Source: Rhodospirillaceae bacterium (lineage in GTDB: Bacteria > Pseudomonadota > Alphaproteobacteria > UBA8366 > Aestuariispiraceae). From it: a DNA stretch of 64,000 nt. Of the stretch, positions 25,963-33,028 are shown one piece after another. The translations under genes and the position numbers were made by a program. The stretch is taken from the NCBI GenBank assembly GCA_002709955.1, contig PAQY01000002.1, forward strand, positions 44,413 to 108,412, written 5' to 3'. The notes beneath the pieces are model-generated. The model searched no databases. It was not told where the DNA came from and saw nothing but the letters and a program-made list of their open reading frames with translations. Within the stretch, counting starts at the first letter, position 1; every line of letters begins with the position of its first letter.

Positions 25963-26979
25963 TTAAACCAGGCCATCCTTGATCATGCGTTCGGCGATCT
26001 GGACGGTGTTCAGGGCAGCCCCTTTGCGCAGGTTATCGGACACAACCCACATGGAAACGGTATTGTCCTGTGTCGCATCATCGCGAATACGAGAGATGTA
26101 GACAGCGTCTTCTCCAGCGCATTCGACGGGGGTGACATAGCCTTCATCGGCGCGATGATCGACGACGATGCAGCCTTCTGCCTTGGACAAGGCCTTTCGG
26201 ATTTCTGCAACGCTGACGTCTTTTTCCAATTCCATATTCACCGCTTCGGCATGACCGATAAAGACGGGAACCCGCACACAGGTCGCGTGCAATTTGATCT
26301 TGGGGTCCAGGATCTTCTTTGTTTCGACGGTCATCTTCCATTCTTCCTTGGTCGCGCCGTCATCCATGAAGACATCGATATGGGGAATTACGTTGAAGGC
26401 GATCTGCTTGGTGAACTTTTTGCGTTCCATTGGATCATTCACAAAAACGCCGCGGGTCTGGTTGAACAATTCATCCATCCCGGCCTTGCCGGATCCGGAG
26501 ACCGATTGATAGGTGGAAACGACGACACGCTTGATCCCGGCCAGATCATGGATCGGCTTCAACGCAACGACCAATTGGATGGTGGAGCAATTTGGGTTCG
26601 CGATGATGTTCTTTTTGCCGAAATCCTTCAGCGCGTGGGGGTTCACCTCTGGCACGACCAGCGGAACGTCCGGATCCATGCGGAAATGTGACGTGTTGTC
26701 GATAACAACCGCCCCCGCCCGCGCTGCCTTTGGAGAATATTCCGCACTGACCGTTGCACCAGGAGAGGAGAGAACGAAATCCGTGCCCTTAAAGTCAAAA
26801 TGCTTCAGGGCCTGAACTTTCAGGGTCTCAGTATCGCCATAGGATACCTGTTTGCCGACGGAGGATTCCGATGCCAAAGCGATGATATCGTCGGCGGGAA
26901 ATCCACGTTCGGACATGATCTTCAGGATTTCCTGTCCGACATTTCCCGTTGCGCCAACAACGGCTACTTTATAACCCAT
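25963..26979 (-). CDS. asd: Aspartate-semialdehyde dehydrogenase
   Basis: NADP-dependent enzyme of 338 aa converting aspartyl phosphate to aspartate semialdehyde, the branch point to lysine, threonine, methionine and diaminopimelate. The N-terminal Rossmann motif is VVGATGNVGQEI. The catalytic Cys131 lies in NPNCSTIQ, and the substrate-binding Arg/His region is CVRVPVFIGHAEAVN. Length and motifs fit the Gram-negative type. It stands alone as a housekeeping gene inside the catabolic region. Its leader contains mutually exclusive hairpins at 27036-27073. Confidence 0.97.
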   Translation of the reverse strand: MGYKVAVVGATGNVGQEILKIMSERGFPADDIIALASESSVGKQVSYGDTETLKVQALKHFDFKGTDFVLSSPGATVSAEYSPKAARAGAVVIDNTSHFRMDPDVPLVVPEVNPHALKDFGKKNIIANPNCSTIQLVVALKPIHDLAGIKRVVVSTYQSVSGSGKAGMDELFNQTRGVFVNDPMERKKFTKQIAFNVIPHIDVFMDDGATKEEWKMTVETKKILDPKIKLHATCVRVPVFIGHAEAVNMELEKDVSVAEIRKALSKAEGCIVVDHRADEGYVTPVECAGEDAVYISRIRDDATQDNTVSMWVVSDNLRKGAALNTVQIAERMIKDGLV

Positions 26980-27035
26980 TTCTATGTTCCTTCTTTTCTA
27001 TCCGTCTTTTTGGTTTGAAGTGGGGCAGGGCATTC

Positions 27036-27073
27036 CGGCCCAGATACGTTTAGGGCCGGGGAGAACCCGGCCC
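27036..27073 (-). promoter_or_regulatory. Mutually exclusive hairpins in the asd leader
   Basis: Three complementary blocks lie 57-94 bp upstream of asd: CCGGCCC (27036-27042), GGGCCGGG (27053-27060) and CCCGGCCC (27066-27073). The middle block can pair with either neighbour, an 8-bp stem with a 5-base loop or a 7-bp stem with a 10-base loop. This looks like an attenuator-style switch. No U-tract or obvious leader peptide follows. Confidence 0.45.
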
Positions 27074-27463
27074 GATGAAGCAGTTTTGCTATAGTCGGAT
27101 GCGCGGGGTCTCGCTAGACTCCGGTGGTGGTTTTACCAGTTTTGGCTTTGCCAGCCAGGATTGTCGTCACAGCGTTTGCGCGCATTGGATGCCTCTGTCG
27201 CGTATCAGTCTGGTTTCAGTTCCAACCAAATTCGGCGCAACACTAGCCATGCGCCTGTGATCTCGCAAGGGATTTTTCCAGGTGGCTTGTGAATGGATTG
27301 GCCGGATTCTGATTCCTGCCCCTGACCGGAAGGGTCATTATAGCAAGAATGCCAGTAGAATGATTTTATAATTTTGGAATATATTCCTGGCACAGCATCC
27401 GCGCGGCGCGTTCGCATATATACGGGCACGCCGTGTCAATAGAGTGCTGGGGGAGGTTGGGTG
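27074..27463. other. Intergenic region between asd and the TetR gene
   Basis: This divergent gap of about 390 bp has no supported gene. It contains a perfect 12-bp palindrome at 27376-27387 in an AT-rich section (27340-27390) and the promoters of both flanking genes. Confidence 0.45.
27376..27387 (+). promoter_or_regulatory. Palindrome upstream of the TetR gene
   Basis: GGAATATATTCC is a perfect 12-bp palindrome 77-88 bp before the regulator start, in AT-rich sequence. It is a candidate autoregulatory operator; no experimental consensus is known to me. Confidence 0.4.
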
Positions 27464-28003
27464 ATGGGACAGTCGCAAGACCGTGATGTGCACACAGATA
27501 TTCTGGATGTTGCCGAAGCAATTGTGCGTCAGCATGGCTTTAATGGACTTCACATAAATGATGTGTCAGCCCGTCTCGGCGTGGGTGGTGCCGAGATATT
27601 GCGACACTTTCCAAGCAAGGATGATCTTGTTCGGGTCCTGGCGGAACGATATGCCGCGCGGTTTCTGGAACAGGCCAGGGCCGTCCTGCGGCAACCGGGA
27701 ACCGTGTCTGACAGAATTGCCGCCTATGGCGAGTTGTTTCGCAATTCCTATCAGGATGATGGCAAGATGTGCCTATGCGGAATTCTGGCTGCGGAAAGCA
27801 CCGACATTCCAAGGCCCGTGCGTAAAATCATCGCCGATTTCTTCCGGGTCAATATCGAACTGCTTGAGGAAACCACCCAGAAGAAGCAGGAGGCACGCCT
27901 GATCCTGTCCTCGCTTGAAGGGGCGATCTTGCTGGCACGCGCCAATGAAAATATTGGGCCGCTGAATGACGTGATCAGTGATCTGCGGCTGCGTTATGTC
28001 TAG
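27464..28003 (+). CDS. TetR/AcrR family transcriptional regulator
   Basis: Repressor-type protein of 179 aa. The N-terminal helix-turn-helix covers about residues 8-55 (ILDVAEAIVRQHGFNGLHINDVSARLGVGGAEILRHFPSKDDLVRVL), and the C-terminal ligand-binding domain includes KMCLCGILAAESTDIP, similar to the AcuR/YxaF-like group that senses small electrophiles. The ATG at 27464 is favoured over GTG 27461 because GGGAGG lies 7 bases upstream. It converges on the choline transporter operon with a 25-bp gap and is divergent from asd. Its target is unknown; the choline-type and aromatic genes are nearby candidates. Confidence 0.88.
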   Translation: MGQSQDRDVHTDILDVAEAIVRQHGFNGLHINDVSARLGVGGAEILRHFPSKDDLVRVLAERYAARFLEQARAVLRQPGTVSDRIAAYGELFRNSYQDDGKMCLCGILAAESTDIPRPVRKIIADFFRVNIELLEETTQKKQEARLILSSLEGAILLARANENIGPLNDVISDLRLRYV

Positions 28004-28028
28004 ATATTAGGCCCCAAAAGGGTGCCGC

Positions 28029-29048
28029 CTACTTCGCCAGATTGTCCAGAATATCGTTGGATGTGATGATGCCCACCGGTTTCCCATCTTGCAGAACCCG
28101 AATGGGCACTTCGGTTGTCCGGCTGATCTTGATGACCTCATTCACCGTCATGTCATGGGGGACTTCAGGTGCATTTTCAGGGGCGGTTCCCTGAACCATG
28201 ACATCTTGTGCGCACAGAACCCCCAGCGGATTCATATGGGCGACAAAATCCGCCACATAGTCATTGGCCGGGGCGCGGATGATTTCCTGTGGGGTGCCGC
28301 ATTGAACGATGCGCCCGCCTTCCATGATCGCGATGCGGCCGCCCAGTTTGAAGGCCTCGTCCAGGTCATGGCTGACAAAGATGATGGTGCGTTTCAGCCG
28401 CGCCTGCAGGTCCAGCAATTCATCCTGCAGCCTGGTTCGGATCAATGGATCCAGGGCAGAAAAGGGTTCATCCATCAGCAGGATCGGCGCATCGGTGGCA
28501 AAGGCGCGGGCCAGGCCAACGCGCTGTTGCATGCCGCCTGACAATTCGCCGACCTTGCGGTCGGCCCAATCGGTCAGGCCCACCAGATCCAATTGCTTGC
28601 GGGCCTGGGCCTCGCGCTGATCGCGGTCCATGCCGGCCAGTTCCAGACCCAGGGCGACATTGTCCACAACATTGCGCCACGGCAGCAGCGCAAATTGCTG
28701 AAACACCATCGCGATACAGGAAAGGCGCATCTTGCGCAGGGTTGCAGGATCGGCCTGTGTGATATTGACCATCCCATCGCCGCCATCGATGGAAACCGAT
28801 CCGCGGACCACAGGATTAAGGCCGTTGACCGCCCGCAACAAGGTGGATTTACCCGACCCGGACAGGCCCATCAGAACAAGAATTTCGCCCTGTGCGACGG
28901 TCAGGTTGCAATTATGCACGCCCAGCACCTGGCCGGTTTCTGCCTGAATTTCCGCGCGTGTCTGGCCTGCATCCATGGCGGGCAGGGCGGCTGCCGGTTG
29001 CTTCCCAAAGACGATGGAGACATTATCAAAAATTACGGCATCGCTCAT
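28029..29048 (-). CDS. choV: Choline/glycine betaine-type ABC transporter ATP-binding protein
   Basis: ATPase of 339 aa in the ProV/OpuAA/ChoV group. Walker A is GLSGSGKSTLLRA, the signature LSGGMQQRVGLARA and Walker B LLMDEPFSALDP. The C-terminal tail (about 285-335; MTVNEVIKISRTTEVPIRVLQDGKPVGIITSNDILDNL) is a CBS-like half, as in osmoprotectant ATPases. The ATG overlaps the permease stop (ATGA). It is last in the SBP-permease-ATPase order, the order of choXWV in rhizobia. Choline uptake for catabolism is inferred from the binding protein. Confidence 0.92.
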   Translation of the reverse strand: MSDAVIFDNVSIVFGKQPAAALPAMDAGQTRAEIQAETGQVLGVHNCNLTVAQGEILVLMGLSGSGKSTLLRAVNGLNPVVRGSVSIDGGDGMVNITQADPATLRKMRLSCIAMVFQQFALLPWRNVVDNVALGLELAGMDRDQREAQARKQLDLVGLTDWADRKVGELSGGMQQRVGLARAFATDAPILLMDEPFSALDPLIRTRLQDELLDLQARLKRTIIFVSHDLDEAFKLGGRIAIMEGGRIVQCGTPQEIIRAPANDYVADFVAHMNPLGVLCAQDVMVQGTAPENAPEVPHDMTVNEVIKISRTTEVPIRVLQDGKPVGIITSNDILDNLAK

Positions 29049-29884
29049 TTGTCACGCCTTTCGATGCGCAGAATACGGTCCAACATGATCGCCACCACGA
29101 CAATGATAAATCCGCTTTCAAAGCCCAGCGACGTGTTGACGGAATTCAACGCCCGGACGACCGGCACGCCCAAGCCGTCGGCCCCAACCAGGGCTGCGAT
29201 CACAACCATAGACAGGGACAGCATGATGGTCTGGTTCAGACCTGCCATGATTTGCGGCAGGGCATAGGGCAGTTCCACCTTCCACAGCGTTTGGCTGGGC
29301 GTCGCACCAAAGGCCCGGGCGGCTTCCAGCAACGGGGTGGGCGTATTGGATATCCCCAAATGCGTCAGTCGAATGGGGGCGGGGATAACGAAAATCACGG
29401 TTGCGATTAATCCCGGCACCATGCCAATTCCAAAGAAGACAATGGCAGGGATCAGATAAACGAAAGTCGGCAGGGTTTGCATCAGGTCCAGCACCGGGCG
29501 CATCGCTTGATACATCCGGGGGCGATGGGCGCTGGCAATGCCAATCGGCACCCCAATCGCCATGCAGACGACACAGGCGGACAGAACCAGTGTCAGGCTT
29601 TCCGTGGTTTCTTCCCAATAGCCCTGATTCAGGATGAACAGGAACCCCAACAGCACGAACAGGGTGATTTTCCAGTTGCGATGCACCAGCCATGTCAGGG
29701 CGACCACAATTGCAACGATGACCAGCGGCGGTGGTGTCTGCATGACCCACAGCAGGCTTTCGATCAGCGTTTCCATTGCAACAGACAGGCCATCAAAGAA
29801 CCATCCGCCATGGGTTTGCAGCCAATCAAAGACGGTCTTGGCTGTCTGACCAACCGGGATTTTTGTTTCGCTTATCCATTCCAT
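29045..29884 (-). CDS. choW: Choline/glycine betaine-type ABC transporter permease
   Basis: Inner-membrane permease of 279 aa with about six membrane segments. The coupling region ACVVCMAIGVPIGIASAHRPRMYQAMRPVLDLMQTLPTFVYLIPAIVFFGIGMVPG and LEAARAFGATPSQTLWKVELPYALPQIMAGLNQTIMLSLSMVVIAALVG are signatures of ProW/ChoW proteins. It follows the binding-protein gene by 77 bp, with a strong hairpin in between, and overlaps the ATPase gene by four bases. Confidence 0.93.
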   Translation of the reverse strand: MEWISETKIPVGQTAKTVFDWLQTHGGWFFDGLSVAMETLIESLLWVMQTPPPLVIVAIVVALTWLVHRNWKITLFVLLGFLFILNQGYWEETTESLTLVLSACVVCMAIGVPIGIASAHRPRMYQAMRPVLDLMQTLPTFVYLIPAIVFFGIGMVPGLIATVIFVIPAPIRLTHLGISNTPTPLLEAARAFGATPSQTLWKVELPYALPQIMAGLNQTIMLSLSMVVIAALVGADGLGVPVVRALNSVNTSLGFESGFIIVVVAIMLDRILRIERRDK

Positions 29885-29928
29885 CGGGGGCCATTCCTCT
29901 GATCAGGGTGGCGGGTAGGGAAGTAAAG

Positions 29929-29954
29929 CCCCTCCCACTGAACAGTGGGAGGGG
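29929..29954 (-). terminator. Intra-operon hairpin between choX-type and choW-type genes
   Basis: CCCCTCCCACTG (29929-29940) and CAGTGGGAGGGG (29943-29954) form a perfect 12-bp stem with a 2-base loop, followed on the minus strand by GCTTTACTT. It resembles the hairpin in the TRAP operon and probably raises binding-protein expression relative to the permease and ATPase. Confidence 0.8.
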
Positions 29955-29961
29955 GTATTTC

Positions 29962-30894
29962 TTACAGGCCTAGGCTGGACTTCACAGCCGCCACAGCATC
30001 GCCACCGTCTTTGGTGGTAACACCGGCCAGCCACGCATCCAGAACGCCAGGATTGGCCTTCAACCACTCAGCGGCAGCATCATCTGGGTTTTTCCCATCG
30101 TTCAGGATCGCCGCCATGATTTCATTTTCCATGGCCAGAGAGAATTTCAGGTTGTTCAGGAAGGCGCCAACATTTGGGCATTCCTGAATATATCCCTTAC
30201 GGACATTGGTATAAACCGTCGCGCCGCCCAGATTGGGGCCAAAGAAATCATCACCACCGGTCAGATAGCTCATATCGTAATTTGCATTCATGGGGTGGGG
30301 TTCCCAGCCCAAGAACACGATCGGCTCATCGCGTTTTGACAGGCGATCGACTTGGGCCAACATGCCCTGTTCGGAACTTTCTTTAATTTCGAACCCTTTC
30401 AGGCCAAACGCGTCCTTTTCAATCATATCCATGATCAGGCGGTTGCCATCATTGCCAGGCTCAATCCCATAAATGGTGCCGTCCAGGGCATCCTTATGCT
30501 TGGCGATATCGGCAAAGTCTTTGATCCCCAGATCAGCGCCAGCCTTGTTGGTCGCCAGCGTATATTTGGCCCCTTCCAGGTTTTCGCGGGGCGTTTCGAT
30601 GCTGCCATCTTCACGATAGGGGGCGATATCCGCCTCCATTGTCGGCATCCAGTTGCCCAGATAAACATCGATATCACCGGCCTTCATGGACGCATAGGTG
30701 ACAGGGATTGAAAGCAGTTTGACTTCGACATCATATCCCAACGCGGTCAGGACCTGCTTGGATACGGCTGTGGTTGATGTGATATCGGTCCAGCCGACAT
30801 CCGAAAACCGCACTTCGTCGCATTGTGCAAAGGCAATGTTACTGCTTACAGCAAGCGCCGCGACTGCGGTCATCGTGGTTTTCAAAAAGTTCAT
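29962..30894 (-). CDS. choX: Choline ABC transporter substrate-binding protein
   Basis: Periplasmic type II binding protein of 310 aa (OpuAC family). The signal peptide ends near AFA-QCDEV. The mature protein begins QCDEVRFSDVGWTDITSTTAVSKQVLTALGY, very like ChoX of rhizobia. DVYLGNWMPTMEADIAPY and FLGWEPHPMNANYDMSYLTGGDDFFGP hold the aromatic residues expected for a quaternary-ammonium cage. Choline is therefore favoured over glycine betaine, at moderate certainty. A CTTCAA-AA-TTGAAG dyad lies 55 bp upstream. Confidence 0.92.
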   Translation of the reverse strand: MNFLKTTMTAVAALAVSSNIAFAQCDEVRFSDVGWTDITSTTAVSKQVLTALGYDVEVKLLSIPVTYASMKAGDIDVYLGNWMPTMEADIAPYREDGSIETPRENLEGAKYTLATNKAGADLGIKDFADIAKHKDALDGTIYGIEPGNDGNRLIMDMIEKDAFGLKGFEIKESSEQGMLAQVDRLSKRDEPIVFLGWEPHPMNANYDMSYLTGGDDFFGPNLGGATVYTNVRKGYIQECPNVGAFLNNLKFSLAMENEIMAAILNDGKNPDDAAAEWLKANPGVLDAWLAGVTTKDGGDAVAAVKSSLGL

Positions 30895-30948
30895 ATGCGG
30901 TCTCTCCTGTTTTTATGCCGTCCGGCCAGATTCTGCCAGACTGACAAT

Positions 30949-30962
30949 CTTCAAAATTGAAG
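30949..30962 (-). promoter_or_regulatory. Dyad upstream of choX
   Basis: CTTCAA and TTGAAG flank a 2-base centre, a perfect 6-2-6 dyad 55-68 bp before the choX start. It is a candidate operator for a choline-responsive repressor. Confidence 0.4.
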
Positions 30963-31030
30963 CGACAGGGTTCTACTTTAGACCAAAAACCGCAACTTAT
31001 TTCTCAGAAAACCTAATTTCCAAAGGTATA

Positions 31031-31771
31031 TCAGCCCTTTGGTTGCGCCAAAGATACGTGCTGGCATGCTGCTTTCAGGGAGGAAAGGGCAGGGCCGGAT
31101 GGATCTGTTAAAGCAGGGTCGGTTGAAATTAGGGTTACAACGGCTTCTGCTTCGTTCTGCCAATTGGTAACCGGCGCGGCGATGGCATACAGGCCCGGAA
31201 TAAAATCCCCGCCTGCCACGGCATAGCCTTGTTTCTGTATGCGATCTTTCAGCGCCTGTGCGGTGGATCGCTGTCCCTTTGGCAGAAGGGGCTGGGTCAA
31301 CGCATCCGCACTGAATGCCAGAAAGACCTGACCGGTTGCCGATGTCAGCAAGGGCAGCACCGTGCCCAGGCCCAATGTGGTTATGACATGATTGCGGCCA
31401 CGCTGCCATCGCACGATGGTGGACCCACTGGCCCCCAGGACCGATAACATCGCCGTTGCCCCAACCTTGTCCACCAGGTCGGGAAGTATGGCTGCTGTTT
31501 CATTGACGAAATCATTCCGTGCCAGGGCAGAAATCCCTAATGCCGATGCAAAGGGACCCAGATCATATCGCCCGGACCGTTCCCGCTGTCGCAGCATTCC
31601 CTGGGTAACCAGACTGGACAGATAGCGGTGCAGCTTGCTGGTCGACATGCCGGTTCGCGCCCCAATCTCTTTCAGGGTCAGCGGTTCTGATGCGGCGGCA
31701 AAGACGCGCAGAACGGTCATTGCGATATCAACTGATCCAATTCCCCGGCGTTCCTCAGACTCCGAAACCAT
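31031..31771 (-). CDS. IclR family transcriptional regulator
   Basis: Regulator of 246 aa with an N-terminal winged helix (SVDIAMTVLRVFAAASEPLTLKEIGARTGMSTSKLHRYLSSLVTQGMLRQ, about 12-65) and a C-terminal GAF-like effector domain containing LLTSATGQVFLAFS. ATG 31771 is preferred because AGGGG sits at proper spacing; upstream ATGs at 31777 and 31819 are possible. It is divergent from the FAD monooxygenase/CoA ligase genes, with repeated ATTGGT motifs in the shared promoter region. It is therefore the likely specific regulator of that aromatic operon. Confidence 0.9.
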   Translation of the reverse strand: MVSESEERRGIGSVDIAMTVLRVFAAASEPLTLKEIGARTGMSTSKLHRYLSSLVTQGMLRQRERSGRYDLGPFASALGISALARNDFVNETAAILPDLVDKVGATAMLSVLGASGSTIVRWQRGRNHVITTLGLGTVLPLLTSATGQVFLAFSADALTQPLLPKGQRSTAQALKDRIQKQGYAVAGGDFIPGLYAIAAPVTNWQNEAEAVVTLISTDPALTDPSGPALSSLKAACQHVSLAQPKG

Positions 31772-31786
31772 ATCCATCCCCTGATT

Positions 31787-31828
31787 CCAATATTGTCTAT
31801 TGGTAAATATAATGTACATTGGTGAATA
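31787..31828. promoter_or_regulatory. Probable IclR-type operator between regulator and monooxygenase genes
   Basis: CCAATA (31787-31792) and TATTGG (31798-31803) form a 17-bp palindrome. ATTGGTAAATA (31799-31809) is repeated as ATTGGTGAATA at 31818-31828, a 19-bp period. The cluster sits between the divergent starts, where an autoregulated IclR protein would bind. Confidence 0.6.
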
Positions 31829-31866
31829 ATAAAAATGTTTAGTTTGGGATGATAAGGAGACGCTGG

Positions 31867-32991
31867 ATGCGCATCGCCGTTATCGGAGGGGGGCCTGCGG
31901 GCCTTTATGTTGGCTATCTGTTGCGCCGGGCATTTGCCGATGCGCAGATCGATATCGTCGAACAGAATCCGGAAAACGTGACCTGGGGTTTTGGTGTCGT
32001 GTTTTCCGACACGGCGCTGGATTTCCTGCAGGCTGACGATCCAGAAACGCATGCGGCGATTGTGCCCCATATGGAAATGTGGCGCGATTTGACGCTGGAC
32101 CATGCTGGTACACGCATTGCCATTGATGGCGTCGGATTTGCCGCGATTGGCCGGTTGAAGCTATTGCAATTGCTAACGGAACGCGCCCGGTCAGTTGGGC
32201 TGACGCCGCAATTTGGCACGTCGCTGAAGGACCTTGCCGCCTATCAGGATTACGATCTTATCATCGGGTCGGACGGGGTGAATTCCATCGTGCGCCAGTC
32301 GGGGTCTTTTGGGACGGTTTTAGAGCCCTTGTCGAACAAGTTTGTTTGGTTCGGGGCACGGCGACCCTTTGATACCCTGACCCAAAGCTTCCGTGAAACG
32401 ACGATGGGGCGGTTCAATGCCCATCACTATCGCTATGCACCGGATATGAGCACGTTCATTGTGGAAACGGACGAGGCGACATGGGCCGCAGCTGGCTTTG
32501 CCGATATGTCAGAGGATGAAAGCCGGGTGACCTGTGAACATCTGTTCGCTGACGTGCTGGAGGGAGCCCCCCTGGTCGCGAATAAGTCATTGTGGCGGAA
32601 TTTTCCCAAGCTGTGGAATGACACTTGGTATGATGGCAACAAGGTCTTGTTGGGCGATTCCCTGCATACCGCGCATTTCTCCATCGGGTCAGGAACGCGC
32701 CTTGCGATGGAAGATGGCATCGCGCTGGTTCGGGCCATGATCGATGCAAAGGGTGATGTGGCCCAGGCGCTGCCTGCCTATCAGGCCACCCGCAAACCGA
32801 TTGTTGAAAAAATTGTCGTCGCGGCCAACCGAAGCGCCCTTTGGTATGAAGATTTTGCCAAACATATGGACCTGTCCCCCTGGGATCTGGCGGACAGCTA
32901 TATCCGGCGGGCAGGGCGCATTGACGATGATCGCCTGCGCAAGCTGGCCCCGAAATTCATGGCAGGCCTGGACGCCCATCGCGCCGCCTGA
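31867..32991 (+). CDS. FAD-dependent aromatic (probable salicylyl-CoA 5-) hydroxylase
   Basis: Flavoprotein monooxygenase of 374 aa. The N-terminal dinucleotide-binding motif is VIGGGPAGLYVGYLL. The second FAD motif reads KVLLGDSLHTAHFSIGSGTRLAMEDGIAL near residue 270. The protein matches the group including salicylyl-CoA 5-hydroxylase and the N-terminal half of anthraniloyl-CoA monooxygenase; WGFGVVFSDTALDFL is typical. With an aryl-CoA ligase directly downstream and gentisate dioxygenase 6 kb away, hydroxylation of salicylyl-CoA to gentisyl-CoA is the best inference, with 2-aminobenzoyl-CoA as the alternative. ATG 31867 follows AAGGAGA at 31854-31860. Confidence 0.87.
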   Translation: MRIAVIGGGPAGLYVGYLLRRAFADAQIDIVEQNPENVTWGFGVVFSDTALDFLQADDPETHAAIVPHMEMWRDLTLDHAGTRIAIDGVGFAAIGRLKLLQLLTERARSVGLTPQFGTSLKDLAAYQDYDLIIGSDGVNSIVRQSGSFGTVLEPLSNKFVWFGARRPFDTLTQSFRETTMGRFNAHHYRYAPDMSTFIVETDEATWAAAGFADMSEDESRVTCEHLFADVLEGAPLVANKSLWRNFPKLWNDTWYDGNKVLLGDSLHTAHFSIGSGTRLAMEDGIALVRAMIDAKGDVAQALPAYQATRKPIVEKIVVAANRSALWYEDFAKHMDLSPWDLADSYIRRAGRIDDDRLRKLAPKFMAGLDAHRAA

Positions 32992-33028
32992 ATCTGTTCA
33001 ATTCCATAATCTCATAAGGATAATCCCG

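Noticed and set aside
27053..27073. Intrinsic terminator upstream of asd
   Set aside because: The stem is strong but has no U-tract and no same-strand gene ends there; it is treated as a leader structure.
27075..27429. Short open frames on both strands between asd and the TetR gene
   Set aside because: They have no ribosome site, no recognisable family and atypical composition.
32744..33028. Extended N-terminus of the aryl-CoA ligase
   Set aside because: It overlaps the monooxygenase gene and is Trp/Arg/Pro-rich shadow sequence; AAGGA precedes the ATG at 33029.
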